DNA of 64,000 nt, from positions 62,001 to 126,000 of the forward strand of contig CAVYOA010000004.1 in the NCBI GenBank assembly GCA_963769945.1, read 5' to 3'. The notes below the pieces were generated by a model. The model saw only the letters and a list, made by a program, of their open reading frames with translations. It was not told the DNA's origin and did not search any database. The position numbers were made by a program, and so were the translations under genes. The stretch is from WHSW01 sp963769945. Its GTDB lineage: Bacteria; Actinomycetota; Thermoleophilia; Solirubrobacterales; 70-9. Positions 16,237 through 26,658 of this stretch are shown in pieces (the first letter of the stretch is position 1; the number at the start of each line of letters is the position of its first letter).

Positions 16237-16473
16237 CTATCGCGGCGCGTGTCCCCACGCGGAGCCGCTCACCTGGCGGGCGGCGATGCCGTCTTCGAGC
16301 GCCGCGCGCTGCCACGAGCTCTGTATCTGGCGATCGGGCCCGGGCGCGGGCGCGGTGTCGGCTAGAAATTGCTCGAGCGCCGCGACGATCGCCGCCGCTT
16401 CACCGGAAGACGCGGTTGGCGAGATCAGCTCGATCCGGGGGCGCTGAGGCTTTCGGTTGCCGTTGGCCGCCAT
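16237..16473 (-). CDS. Acyl-CoA carboxylase epsilon-subunit-like small protein
   Basis: A 78-residue protein. The central SSGEAAAIVAALEQFLADTA helix, a Pro/Asp linker and a Trp-containing C-terminus (SSWQRAALEDGIAARQV) resemble actinobacterial acyl-CoA carboxylase epsilon subunits (AccE5), which bind the carboxyltransferase and raise its activity. A propionyl/acetyl-CoA carboxyltransferase gene lies about 5 kb away on the same strand, which supports but does not prove the link. The start ATG at 16473 is chosen because upstream residues look non-coding. The family is short and poorly conserved, so the assignment is tentative. Confidence 0.5.
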   Translation of the reverse strand: MAANGNRKPQRPRIELISPTASSGEAAAIVAALEQFLADTAPAPGPDRQIQSSWQRAALEDGIAARQVSGSAWGHAPR

Positions 16474-16538
16474 GGCGCTGACGATAGCTGCGCAAGAGCG
16501 ATCGGCGGGTTGTGCCAACTTCGCGTATCAATCGAGCC

Positions 16539-17486
16539 ATGAGTGAGATCGCGGTGTTCGACGGCGAGGCAGTGCTGGCAGCCGTTTCGCCGCTGGCGGC
16601 GGTCGAGCGAACGCGAGTTGCCTTCGAACGTCACGCGGCCGGCGAATGGGTGATGCCGGCCAAGGTCTACGTCGAGGCGCCTCCCGGCGGTGACTTTCGC
16701 GCCATGCCGGCACTGGGCGAGGGAATCGCGACGCTGAAGTGGGTGACCTCCTTCCCCGGCAACTCGGCGCGCGGGTTGCCGGTCGTCACAGGCGCGCTGC
16801 TCGTCTCCAGCGCCGAGACGGGCGAGCTCGAGGCGATCATGGACTGCGCCGCGATCACCTCGCTTCGCACCGGAGCCGCGGCGGCGGTCTCCGCGCAGAT
16901 CCTGGCGTCCGATGGCGCGCGCTCGGTCGGGCTGATCGGCTGCGGCGTCAACGGCGCCTGGGCGGCGCGGTGCCTCGCCGCGGCCGGCTACGGGCCGGGC
17001 GTCTGCGCCGATCCGCGAGCGCAGGCCGCCGAGGCGCTCGCTGAGGAGCTTGCCTGGAGCACCGGTTCGCGCGAAGAGGCCGCAAGTGCCGACATCGTCG
17101 TCACCGTGACCCCCGCGAGCGCCCCCGTGATCGGCGCAGCCGACCTTCGGCCCGGCCAGCATCTGGCGGCGCTCGGCGCCGACGCCCACGGCAAGGGCGA
17201 GGTCGAGCTCGAGGCGCTCGCTCGTTGCCGCCTTTTCTGCGACGAGTGGGTGCAGGCTTCGAAGGGCGGTGAGCTCTCGGGCGCGGTCGACGCCGGCGCC
17301 GTGGCGCGAGACGAGGTGACCGAGATCGGCGAAGTCCTGCTCGGCCGCGCTCGCGGTCGCGCCGGCGCCGACGAGATCACGCTGTTCGACTCGACCGGCC
17401 TCGCCACCCAGGACCTCGGCATCGCGCTCGCCGTGCTCGAAGCCTCGCGTCGCGATGCGATCGACGTACCGACCATCACTCTGTAG
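16539..17486 (+). CDS. Ornithine cyclodeaminase / mu-crystallin family dehydrogenase
   Basis: A 315-residue NAD(P)-binding enzyme of the OCD/mu-crystallin family, which includes ornithine cyclodeaminase, ketimine reductase and alanine dehydrogenase. The substrate-binding N-terminal half has MPAKVYVE and LKWVTSFPGNSARGLPVV with the conserved Lys; EAIMDCAAITSLRTGAAAAV follows; the Rossmann motif is VGLIGCGVNGAWAA (near 138); GADAHGKGEVE and TLFDSTGLATQDLGIA complete the signature. Length is normal. The ATG at 16539 begins immediately before the first conserved strand. Substrate is not determinable; the gene stands alone. Confidence 0.87.
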   Translation: MSEIAVFDGEAVLAAVSPLAAVERTRVAFERHAAGEWVMPAKVYVEAPPGGDFRAMPALGEGIATLKWVTSFPGNSARGLPVVTGALLVSSAETGELEAIMDCAAITSLRTGAAAAVSAQILASDGARSVGLIGCGVNGAWAARCLAAAGYGPGVCADPRAQAAEALAEELAWSTGSREEAASADIVVTVTPASAPVIGAADLRPGQHLAALGADAHGKGEVELEALARCRLFCDEWVQASKGGELSGAVDAGAVARDEVTEIGEVLLGRARGRAGADEITLFDSTGLATQDLGIALAVLEASRRDAIDVPTITL

Positions 17487-17560
17487 TCCGCGCCGCGACA
17501 GAACACCGATGACGGTCAGGGCCGTCGAACCGTTCAACGCGCCCGTCCCAGTGCCTGACG

Positions 17561-19780
17561 CTAGTTGCGCCGCTTGACCTTCTCGCAGCTGCGGCTGAGC
17601 TTGTCCTTGCGGTCGGCCTTGACGCGATCGCGTCCGGCGCCGCAGCGGATCTGATCGCGAGCGCCGTCGCGGGCCTTGATCCGGTCGCGACCGCCGCCGC
17701 CGCGCAGCTTGTCACGACCGTTGCCGCCGCTGATCCTGTCCTTGCCGCGGCCGCCTTGGATGCAGTCGCGCCCGCCCTTGCCCTTGAGCCGGTCGTTGCC
17801 GGGCCGCCCGCGCAGGCGGTCGCCGCCCGAGGTTCCCTTGAGCCGATCGCGCTTCGAGGTGCCGATGATCGCATTCGCGCAGCGGCCGCCTGCGCCGCCG
17901 GCGCTGCGGCGCGGGTCGGAGATCAAGAGCTCGACGTTGCGCGCGTCGGCCTCGCCCTCGCCGCAGGCAGCGCCATCGCACGCGCGGCCGCCGGACTGCG
18001 TGTCGTTGTAGGAGATCGTGCGACCGACCGAGGCCATCTCTGCCGGGGTGAAGCCGTCCGCCGGCCCGGGCGCCGGCGCCGTCGCTGTGCTCGCGTGGTC
18101 GACGATCGTGCCGAAGATCGAGAGCGTGCCGTCGTCGTTGTCGAAGAACTCGAGCAGGCGGCTCTGCTGTGGCCAGTCGGCCTCGGCCGCGACTCGGATG
18201 CTCCAGAAGCCGCCGCCGTCGGGGTTGGCGTGAGGCTCGACCGAGTTCACGTGCGAGTGGCCGGCGACCCAGGCGACGACGTGGGGGAACTTGAACAACA
18301 GCTTCTCGAGGTCGTCGCCGAGATGGATCGGGCTCGAGCTCCGGGGGTCGATGTCACAGCCGGGGTTGGCGTCGTGGCCGTGGCTGTCCGGCCCCGTGCA
18401 CGGCGGCGCCAGCTCGTCCTCGACGTCTGCCGTCAGGCTCGGGATCGCGTGATGGCTGAAGAGGACGACGAGCTGGTCGGCCTTGGTCGCCTTCTCGAGC
18501 TCGCCCTTGAGCCACTGGAACTGGGGGTCGTCGACGTTGCCGTCGGACGAGGGCCCGATCACGCCGGCCTCGGAGATCGTGTCGACGGAGATGAAGCGGA
18601 AACCCGGTTTCGGGCTGAAGGAGTAGTAACCGGCAGAGCCACCCGAGCCGGTTTCCTCGGCGGGGTCGACGAAGCCGAAGCCGTGGCCGTCGGCCTGCGT
18701 GCCGGCCCGAAAGACGTCCTTGTACTCCTTCTTGGAGACGAAGCGGCGCTTCGGATCGGGCGGGACGAGGGTGACGTTGGCGGGGTCGCTGGTCGCGCTC
18801 GAGGCGAGGCTGGCCGGGTTCAGTGCCGCGAACGCCGCGGCGAAGCTGTTGTCGGTGACGACCGGCGAGATCGGCTTGACGCAGCCGACGGCGACGTCCT
18901 CGTAGCCGCGGTTGGCGGCCGCGTTGCCCTGCACGAGGGCGTCGTGGTTGCCGAAGGTGACGTAGGAGGGCATGTCGAGCCCGGCGGCCGTGAACGGCTG
19001 CTGGGCGCGGTCCATCAGCCCCGGGTAGGCGGGAAGGTCGCGAAGGCGCCGGCTGGCTGATCGGGGTCCCAGTACTGCGGGGTCGCGACCCTCGAAGAAG
19101 TCGTCGAAGTCCTGGACGCCCGTGTACTTCGGCGTCGGGCCTTCGTCGGTGCCGCCGGGCACGCAGCCGTCACCGGAATAGCCGACCGGCGTGTCGATGC
19201 CGCTGTTGGGGTCGAGCAGACCCCCCTCCATCAGCGTCCGTACCCACTCGGTCTCGTTCAGCTGCTGGCTGTCGGCGATGTCGCCGGTGTTGATCGCGAA
19301 GTCCATCGCCCGGCGCGAGCCGTCGCCGGCGGCGACCGGGCTCTGCGCCGGCGAAGCGCGTTCAGCTGGCGGATCATCGCGTCGTCGATCTGCGGGTTCA
19401 TCGCCTCCCACGGGCGCCAGGCGGCGCTGAACGGCCCGGTGTCGATGAACTCGACGCGCGCCGGCGACTCCTCGTCGGCGAGCTGGAAGTCCGAGAGCTG
19501 GCCGAAGTAGAGCATCGAGCTGCGGCGCTTGGCGCGTCCGCCCTCAGCCTTGCCGATCTTCGCCTCGCGGGTGATGTAGGGCTCGCCCGGGCCGACGGTG
19601 AGGTTACGGAACTCCGGCGCCGCGTCGGCGACGATGCGCTGATCGAGCGTGGTCTTGCCGAGCGGATCCTGACTTTGCGCCGCCGGCAGGCGCCGCAACC
19701 GCAAACGCAAGCAGCAGCGCGCCGCCGGCTCCAGTCGACCAGCGTGCCTGCCTGCGCTTCGATCTGCCCCGATCCTGCAT
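17561..19780 (-). CDS. Secreted metallophosphoesterase (TIGR03767-like) with RTX-like glycine-rich tail, two frame breaks
   Basis: Reconstructed across three frames. A signal peptide starts at ATG 19780 (MQDRGRSKRRQARW, then GGALLLAFAVAAPAGG). The frame changes near 19675, after which TTLDQRIVADAAPEFRNL and MLYFGQLSDFQLADEESPAR carry the first metal motif. It changes again near 19345 into the main frame: FAINTGDIADSQQLNE, YVTFGNHDALVQGN, VVLFSHHAIPS and VAWVAGHSHVNSVE complete the calcineurin-like metal site. The last 110 residues contain degenerate nine-residue Gly/Asp/Arg repeats (GRGKDRISGGNGRDKLRG) resembling calcium-binding RTX units but strongly basic. Likely an exported phosphatase or phosphodiesterase. 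Confidence 0.75.
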
Positions 19781-19837
19781 CCCGTACCTGTCGCGACGCT
19801 ACCACCGCGATCGTAGGCGGGCGCCGGTTGCGGCGCG

Positions 19838-21068
19838 TCAGCTGCGCTTGGGCGCCGCTAGCTCGCGGATCACAGCCTCGCCGAGGTCGGTCGCGCAGGC
19901 GATCGTCGGATAGCTCAGGTTCTCGGGTACGTCGGCGGGGTAGTGGTAGTTGGAGAGGCCCTTGTGGCGGTTGAGCGAGACGAAGCAGGTCGTCGCGATC
20001 CCCATCCGGCTCGGGATCACGGAGTCGGTGCTGGTGCGTGCGCGCATGCCGCGGCGCATCGGGATCCCGTCGCGCTGGGCAACGCGATCGCAGAGGTCGC
20101 GCAGGCCGCGGTCGAAGTAGTCCTCCATCACGAGCTCGCCCTCGCCCTCGAGCATCGCCAGCTCGGGCGAGCCGACGCTGTCGAAGTTGAGCACCCAGGT
20201 GCGATCGCGATCGAGCCGGCGCAGGTGGCGCTTGGCGAAGCCGTGGATGCCGCCCTGCAGCACCTCCTCGGCCCCGCACGAGGCGAGCACGACGCGCACG
20301 CCCTCGACCGGCCGCTCGCGAAGCGACTCCGCCAGGGCGACGAGCACGGCGACGCCGCTGAGATTGTCGTTGGCTCCGGGGACGACTGGGCTGCGGGCGA
20401 TGTCGGCGAGGGCCGCGATGCCGACGGCCGAGAGCGCGGTGCCGGCGGCGACCATGCCGCGACGACGGCTGGCCGCGCCGAGCGGCGACGAGCCCCGGGC
20501 CAGCCAGCGCGACCCACCACTGCGGGATCGCGGTGTCGACCCGTTCGATCAGCCCCGGAAACCAATCGGTGAGCTTTCGCTGCAGCGTCTGGTCGAAGAT
20601 CAGCCCGGTGCGCGCGGCGTCGTGGTGGGCGAGCGCGACGACGGTGCGCTCGGCATCCGGGTCGCCGATCTCGGCGACCACGTTCCAGGTCGTCTTGCGC
20701 TCGGCCACGGCACGGCGCAGCGGACGGGCGCCGTTGGAGATGTCGTCGGCGATCAAGGCGGCCGCGGCGCGCGCCGCCGGCGATGCCGAGCAGGCGCGCC
20801 CCGGCGGCTCAGGGCGGCGATTCCCGCGGCGGCGGCTGCGGCGCTGACCCCGGCGAGCATCCCGGCGAAGCCGTCGAGGAACTCCTCCTCTTCGACCCGA
20901 GCATCGACGCCCACGGCACGCAGGCGCTCGGCAAGCCACTCGGCCGCCTCGTGCTCGCCCTCCGAGCCGGCGACGCGCTCGATCGGCGCCAGCGCCTCGA
21001 CTACCTCGCGCAGACGTCGCTTCAGGCGTGCGTGCGGCGGCTGCGGTCAGGGCGGCGTTCGTGCTCAT
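19838..21068 (-). CDS. M28 family zinc aminopeptidase-like protein (at least three frame breaks)
   Basis: Homology runs continuously through different frames. The start is MSTNAALTAAAARTPE (21068); from about 21025 the frame reads LREVVEALAPIERVAGSEGE and EHEAAEWLAERLRAVGVDA; from about 20800 it reads TTWNVVAEIGDPDAERTVV and ALAHHDAARTGLIFD (first zinc His-Asp); from about 20465 it reads GANDNLSGVAVLVALAESL (bridging Asp), VLASCGAEEVLQGG (catalytic Glu-Glu), and ends ELAAPKRS. The middle contains hydrophobic segments, as in membrane-associated M28 proteins. Either a real pseudogene or, more likely, one gene with three sequencing indels. Confidence 0.65.
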
Positions 21069-21092
21069 GCGGAGTGTTGGCTCGCGACGCCG

Positions 21093-21585
21093 TTACTGGA
21101 CGTCGACGAGGTCGACGACGAAGACGAGGGTCTCGTTCGGCCCGATCGCTGGCGGCGAGCCCTGCTTGCCGTAGGCCTGGTCGGGCGGGATCACGAGCTC
21201 GCGCCGCCCTCCGACCTTCATTCCCGGGATGCCCTCGTCCCAGCCCGGGATGACCATGCCGGCGCCGAGCTGGAAGCTGAAGGGCTCGCCGCGATCCCAG
21301 GAGGCGTCGAACTCCTCGCCGTTGGAGTAGTTGACGCCGACGTACTGGACGCTGACGAGGTCACCGGTCTGCGCCTCGGTGCCGGAGCCCTCGGTGATGT
21401 CGGTCGTCTCGAGTTGCTTCGGCGCCTCGCCCTCGGGGACGATGACCTCTGGCCTGGACGGCTCCTCAGCCGCGGCTTCTGCGGTGACGGTCTGCTCGGA
21501 ATCGTCGTCGCCGCCACAGCCGGTGCCGACACACGCCCAGCGCGCACAGCAGCGGCGAGCAGTGTGGTCGTGCCGGCGGCGCCAT
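21093..21585 (-). CDS. FKBP-type peptidyl-prolyl cis-trans isomerase, probable lipoprotein (frame break at signal peptide)
   Basis: The clear part reads CGGDDDSEQTVTAEAAAEEP, then a full FKBP domain: TGDLVSVQYVGVNYSNGEEF, DASWDRGEPFSFQLG, MVIPGWDEGIPGMKVGGRRE, LVIPPDQAYGKQGSPPAIGP, TLVFVVDLVDVQ. It catalyses proline isomerisation, probably outside the membrane, since a Cys-Gly-Gly-Asp-Asp lipobox-like start follows a hydrophobic stretch. That stretch is in a different frame from the mature part. The ATG at 21585 lies two bases after the carboxyltransferase stop, and the total length is one base more than a multiple of three, so one indel near 21545 explains the break. Confidence 0.75.
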
Positions 21586-21587
21586 CG

Positions 21588-23156
21588 TCAGAGCGGAATG
21601 TTGCCGTGCTTTCGCTTCGGCTGCTCGACCCGCTTGGTCTGCAGCGTGCGCAGCGCCTTGATCAGCTTCGGCCGCGTCTGGCGCGGCTCGATCACGTCGT
21701 CGATGTAGCCGCGCTCGGCCGCCGCGTAAGGATTGGCGAAGTGCGCCTTGTAGTCCTCGATCAGCTTCTGGCGGCGCTCGTCGGGTGTCGGCGACTGGGC
21801 GATGTCCTTGCGATAGATGATGTTGACCGCGCCTTCGGGCCCCATCACGGCGACCTCGGCCTGCGGCCAGGCGAAATTGAAGTCGGCGAGCATGTGCTTG
21901 GAGTTCATGACGTCATAGGCGCCGCCGTAGGCCTTGCGCGTGATCACGGTCAGCTTCGGCACCGTGGCCTCGGTGAAGGCGTAGAGCAGCTTTGCGCCGT
22001 GGCGGATGATCCCGTTCCACTCCTGCGAGGTTCCAGGGAGAAAGCCGGGGACGTCGGTGAAGGTGACGATCGGGATGTTGAAGGCGTCGCAGAAGCGAAC
22101 GAAGCGCGCCGCCTTCTCCGACGACTCGATGTCGAGCACGCCGGCGAGGTGCTTGGGCTGGTTGCCGACGATGCCGACGGGATAGCCGTCGAGGCGGGAG
22201 AAGCCGATGATGATGTTCTGGGCGAAGTGCTGCTGGACCTCGAAGAAGTCGCCGTCGTCGACGACCAGCGAGACGACGTCGCGCATGTCGTAGGGCTTCT
22301 GCGGGTCGGGGGGGACGATCGTGTCGAGCGCCTCGTCCATGCGATCCGGGTCGTCGTAGGGCTCCAGCCGCGGCGGCATCTCGAGGTTGTTGAGCGGCAG
22401 AAAGCTCATCAGGTAGCGGATGTCCTCGAGGCAGGACTCCTCGTCCTCGGCGGCGAAGTGCGCAACGCCTGACTTCGAGTTGTGGGTCATCGCCCCGCCC
22501 AGCTCCTCGAACTCGACCTCCTCGCCGGTGACGGTCTTGATCACCTCGGGGCCGGTGATGAACATGTGCGAGGTCTCCTTGACCATGAAGATGAAGTCGG
22601 TCATCGCCGGCGAGTAGACGGCGCCGCCTGCGCACGGGCCCATGATCGCTGAGATCTGCGGGATCACCCCGGAGCAGTTGACGTTGCGGACGAAGACGTC
22701 GCCGTAGGCTCCGAGCGAGACGACGCCCTCCTGGATGCGGGCCCCGCCGGAGTCGTTGATACCGATCACGGGCGCGCCGACCTTGGCGGCGAGGTCCATC
22801 ACCTTGCACATCTTCTCGGCCATCACCTCGCCGAGCGAGCCGCCGAAGACGGTGAAGTCCTGGCTGAAGACGAACACGGTGCGATCGTCGATCGTGCCGT
22901 AGCCGGTGACGACCGCGTCGCCGTAGGGACGCTTCTTGTCCATGTCGAACTCGTGCGTTCGGTGGCGCACGAAGACATCGAGCTCCTCGAACGAGCCCGG
23001 GTCGAGCAGCTTCTCGATCCGCTCGCGCGCGGTCATCTTGCCCTTGGCGTGCTGCTTGTCGACCGCCTCCTCGGATGCCGAGTTGATCGCCTGCTCGCGC
23101 AGCTCGCGCAGGTAGGAGAGCTTCTCCTCGAGGGTTACCGGGTTCTTCTCGCGCAC
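21588..23156 (-). CDS. Acyl-CoA (propionyl/acetyl-CoA) carboxylase carboxyltransferase subunit
   Basis: A 522-residue biotin-dependent carboxyltransferase beta subunit transferring CO2 from carboxybiotin to propionyl- or acetyl-CoA. Both crotonase-like halves are present: KMTARERIEKLLDPGSFEE near the N-terminus, NDSGGARIQEGVVSLGAYG and IMGPCAGGAVYSPAMTDF (oxyanion hole) in the first half, and TFTDVPGFLPGTSQEW plus TRKAYGGAYDVMNSKHMLAD in the second. The residue controlling acyl specificity, next to the second oxyanion hole, is Asp in GGAYDVM, typical of propionyl/acetyl enzymes. An alpha subunit is not in the window. Methylmalonyl-CoA mutase lies 1.1 kb upstream on the same strand, so propionyl-CoA is the likely substrate. 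Confidence 0.93.
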   Translation of the reverse strand: MREKNPVTLEEKLSYLRELREQAINSASEEAVDKQHAKGKMTARERIEKLLDPGSFEELDVFVRHRTHEFDMDKKRPYGDAVVTGYGTIDDRTVFVFSQDFTVFGGSLGEVMAEKMCKVMDLAAKVGAPVIGINDSGGARIQEGVVSLGAYGDVFVRNVNCSGVIPQISAIMGPCAGGAVYSPAMTDFIFMVKETSHMFITGPEVIKTVTGEEVEFEELGGAMTHNSKSGVAHFAAEDEESCLEDIRYLMSFLPLNNLEMPPRLEPYDDPDRMDEALDTIVPPDPQKPYDMRDVVSLVVDDGDFFEVQQHFAQNIIIGFSRLDGYPVGIVGNQPKHLAGVLDIESSEKAARFVRFCDAFNIPIVTFTDVPGFLPGTSQEWNGIIRHGAKLLYAFTEATVPKLTVITRKAYGGAYDVMNSKHMLADFNFAWPQAEVAVMGPEGAVNIIYRKDIAQSPTPDERRQKLIEDYKAHFANPYAAAERGYIDDVIEPRQTRPKLIKALRTLQTKRVEQPKRKHGNIPL

Positions 23157-23219
23157 GAGGCGCGGGATTCTACGTGTGGGTGGCGACTGGGTCAGAGGTC
23201 GTGTCCTGCCGCGGGCTGT

Positions 23220-23864
23220 TCACGCCGTCGCGGCGCGACCGAGCACGTCGGTCAGCGCCGTGACCAGTCGAGGATCGAGCTCGGTGCCAGAGGTCTGCTT
23301 CAGGGTCGCGATCGTGCGTGCCGTATCGCCCTGCGCGTGCGCCAGGAGGGTCGCCGCCACGCACGACGCGCGGATCAGCCTCGCCTCGAGCGGGATCTGC
23401 TCGCCCGCAATGCCCTCGGGGCCGCTGCCATCGAAGCGTTCACGAACGCGCAACAGCCAATGACAGGCATTCTCGGGGAGTCCAGCCCCGCGGGCGAGCT
23501 TGCAGCCGGCTTCGTGGTGGTTCTCGATCGCGAAGACTTCGGCGTCGCTGCGCTCGGCAGGGATCTTGGCGAGCATCGCGGCGGGGACATAGAGGAGGCC
23601 GATCTCGTGCAGTACTGCCGCCTGGCGCGCCACCTCGCATTGATTTCGACTGAAGCCGAGCTCGACCGATGCGGCAAACGCATAGGAACCCGTTGCAGTG
23701 GCGTGAGCGCGCGAGCCCGGCAGATGCGCCTCGAGGGCCTCGAGCAGCGGCGTGCCGCGAGAGCGCAGCAGCTCCGCCAGCTCGGCCTCAGTGCTCACGG
23801 CCACGAGTACCGCATGACCGCGAGCACTAGCCGAAGGGGCGCCGGCCGGGCGATCCGAGCTCAT
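23220..23864 (-). CDS. Degenerate HD-GYP-like domain protein
   Basis: A 214-residue protein with HD-GYP architecture but altered catalytic residues. The canonical HDIGKIGIP is LHEIGLLYVP (His-Glu in place of His-Asp); ENHHEAG is retained; the HHERWDGSGYP-GL block is RVRERFDGSGPEGIAGEQIPL, missing the leading His pair and the Tyr; the following Ala-Asp metal position is Ala-Ser. It probably cannot hydrolyse cyclic di-GMP but could bind it or act as a scaffold. The N-terminal 40 residues are low complexity. It overlaps the upstream gene by 38 bases on the same strand, so it is likely in an operon with it. Confidence 0.7.
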   Translation of the reverse strand: MSSDRPAGAPSASARGHAVLVAVSTEAELAELLRSRGTPLLEALEAHLPGSRAHATATGSYAFAASVELGFSRNQCEVARQAAVLHEIGLLYVPAAMLAKIPAERSDAEVFAIENHHEAGCKLARGAGLPENACHWLLRVRERFDGSGPEGIAGEQIPLEARLIRASCVAATLLAHAQGDTARTIATLKQTSGTELDPRLVTALTDVLGRAATA

Positions 23865-24168
23865 CGAGAAGGCTCTCTAGCGCAGCGATGGCATCGGCCG
23901 AAACCGGCCGGGAATGCTGCGCGGTGATCTTGACGGCGGTGCCGAAGCCGCTCTCTGCGAGCTCGATCGCGATCGAGGAGTTCGCATCGGGGTCGGCTGA
24001 ACGCCAGGCCAGCAAGCGTTCGGGCTCGCGATTGGTTACCTCGACCGAGATCGGCTGCGCGCCACCGAGCAAACCCCGCATCCAGCTTTGCATTCGCTCT
24101 TCGTCGTCGGCGAGCTCCCACAGCTCGGGCGCGGACTTGACCAGCGTCCGCTTCGTCTTCGATTCCAT
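23827..24168 (-). CDS. SRPBCC/START-like small protein
   Basis: A 113-residue cytosolic protein resembling the SRPBCC (polyketide cyclase/START-like) fold: SAPELWELADDEERMQSWMR at the N-terminus corresponds to the first helix pair after beta 1, followed by alternating strands VEVTNREPERLLAWRSADP and SSIAIELAESGFGTAVKIT, and a long C-terminal helix ALESLLDELG. These proteins bind hydrophobic ligands, but no ligand can be predicted. The ATG at 24168 starts at the first conserved strand. It lies just downstream of methylmalonyl-CoA mutase and overlaps the degenerate HD-GYP gene. Confidence 0.55.
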   Translation of the reverse strand: MESKTKRTLVKSAPELWELADDEERMQSWMRGLLGGAQPISVEVTNREPERLLAWRSADPDANSSIAIELAESGFGTAVKITAQHSRPVSADAIAALESLLDELGSPGRRPFG

Positions 24169-24284
24169 GTGCGCGTGGTTCGGCCGGCAGATCGCGACTC
24201 CTGCCGCCAATGCGCGAGCTGCAACTGGTCCACCACAGCCGGCACCCGCGGAGGCGAAGCCGAGGCGGTGGCCGGAGTTGTCTC

Positions 24285-25935
<1,651 letters not shown>

Positions 25936-26044
25936 CGCGAGCCAGTCTACGTAGCGCCCGCTTGCCGCGACGGGTTGAAAACGCCCTCAGGGGCGTGGCG
26001 ATTCGAGTGCCTATCCCGCGCGAGATCTTGTACTCAGACCAGCG

Positions 26045-26551
26045 CTAACTGCCGCCGCCGGTCTCCGGCGGAACCGGTGAGCTGCCGGCCGAAGAGCCCT
26101 CTCCCTCCGGCAGCTCCTCGACCTCGCGCTCGGCGCTCGGCGGAGTCGCTGAGCTGCCGGCCGAAGAGCCCTTCCCCTCCGGCAGCTCCTTGACCTCGCC
26201 GCCGCCTACGTTCGGGGGCGTCGTCGAACCGCCGTTGGAGGTGCCGGCGTCGGGGGGCCGGTTGGCCTCGTCTTGGCCGGCGCTCGGAACGCCCGCGCCC
26301 GGGTCCGGATTACGGATGCTCTGCTGCTTCGGACCGTCGTCTGCAGAGGATCCTCGCGGGCGCGACCGGTCCCGCTCCCCCGGCGTGTGGCCGCCGGACT
26401 CGGACTCACGCGGTGTGCTTTCATCGCTCCCCGGGACGGCGGTGACGTCGATCGCCTCAGCCTGCTCGTCGCCATCTGATCCGCCGCAAGCGATCAAGAA
26501 GCAGAGTCCGAGCACCGACGCAAGTAGGGCCGCAGCGACGTACCGCTTCAC
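26045..26551 (-). CDS. Low-complexity repeat lipoprotein
   Basis: A 168-residue predicted lipoprotein: a basic start (MKRYVAAALLASVLGL), a lipobox ending in IAC-GGSDGDE, then an extended Pro/Gly/Ser/Glu-rich region without predicted fold. Near the C-terminus a 24-residue unit recurs (ELPEGKGSSAGSS, then ELPEGEGSSAGSS), encoded by a 72-bp tandem DNA repeat. It is likely anchored to the outer leaflet of the membrane with its tail crossing the wall. No function is recognised. Confidence 0.6.
   Translation of the reverse strand: MKRYVAAALLASVLGLCFLIACGGSDGDEQAEAIDVTAVPGSDESTPRESESGGHTPGERDRSRPRGSSADDGPKQQSIRNPDPGAGVPSAGQDEANRPPDAGTSNGGSTTPPNVGGGEVKELPEGKGSSAGSSATPPSAEREVEELPEGEGSSAGSSPVPPETGGGS
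26079..26200. repeat. 72-bp imperfect tandem repeat inside the lipoprotein gene
   Basis: The copy starting GAGCTGCCGGCCGAAGAGCC at 26079 recurs in phase at 26151, a period of 72 bases or 24 codons; the second copy is partial and diverges after about 50 bases. It encodes the Glu-Leu-Pro-Glu-Gly repeat of the lipoprotein. Confidence 0.7.
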
Positions 26552-26594
26552 CGCTTCACGACTCGCAGAGCTGTGCCGTAAAGGGTGCCCGACC

Positions 26595-26626
26595 CGAGGG
26601 GCGGGGCGTTCGGGCCCCGCCCCTCG
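26595..26626 (-). terminator. 13-bp GC-rich hairpin after the repeat secreted protein gene
   Basis: CGAGGGGCGGGGC (26595-26607) and GCCCCGCCCCTCG (26614-26626) form a perfect 13-bp stem with a six-base loop, 33 bases past the stop of the minus-strand secreted protein gene and upstream of the lipoprotein gene. There is no T-run, as is common for actinobacterial terminators. Confidence 0.7.
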
Positions 26627-26658
26627 AATCAGCTTGCCGGCATCGGCTCAAGCCTGCC

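Noticed and set aside
17756..19060. A 434-codon plus-strand frame opposite the metallophosphoesterase
   Set aside because: Low-complexity Val/Arg/Gly/Asp composition typical of antisense reading in GC-rich DNA; the minus strand carries clear catalytic motifs.
20187..22472. A 761-codon plus-strand frame
   Set aside because: It spans the antisense of the peptidase, FKBP and carboxyltransferase genes and has no recognisable domain; an artefact of GC-rich third positions.
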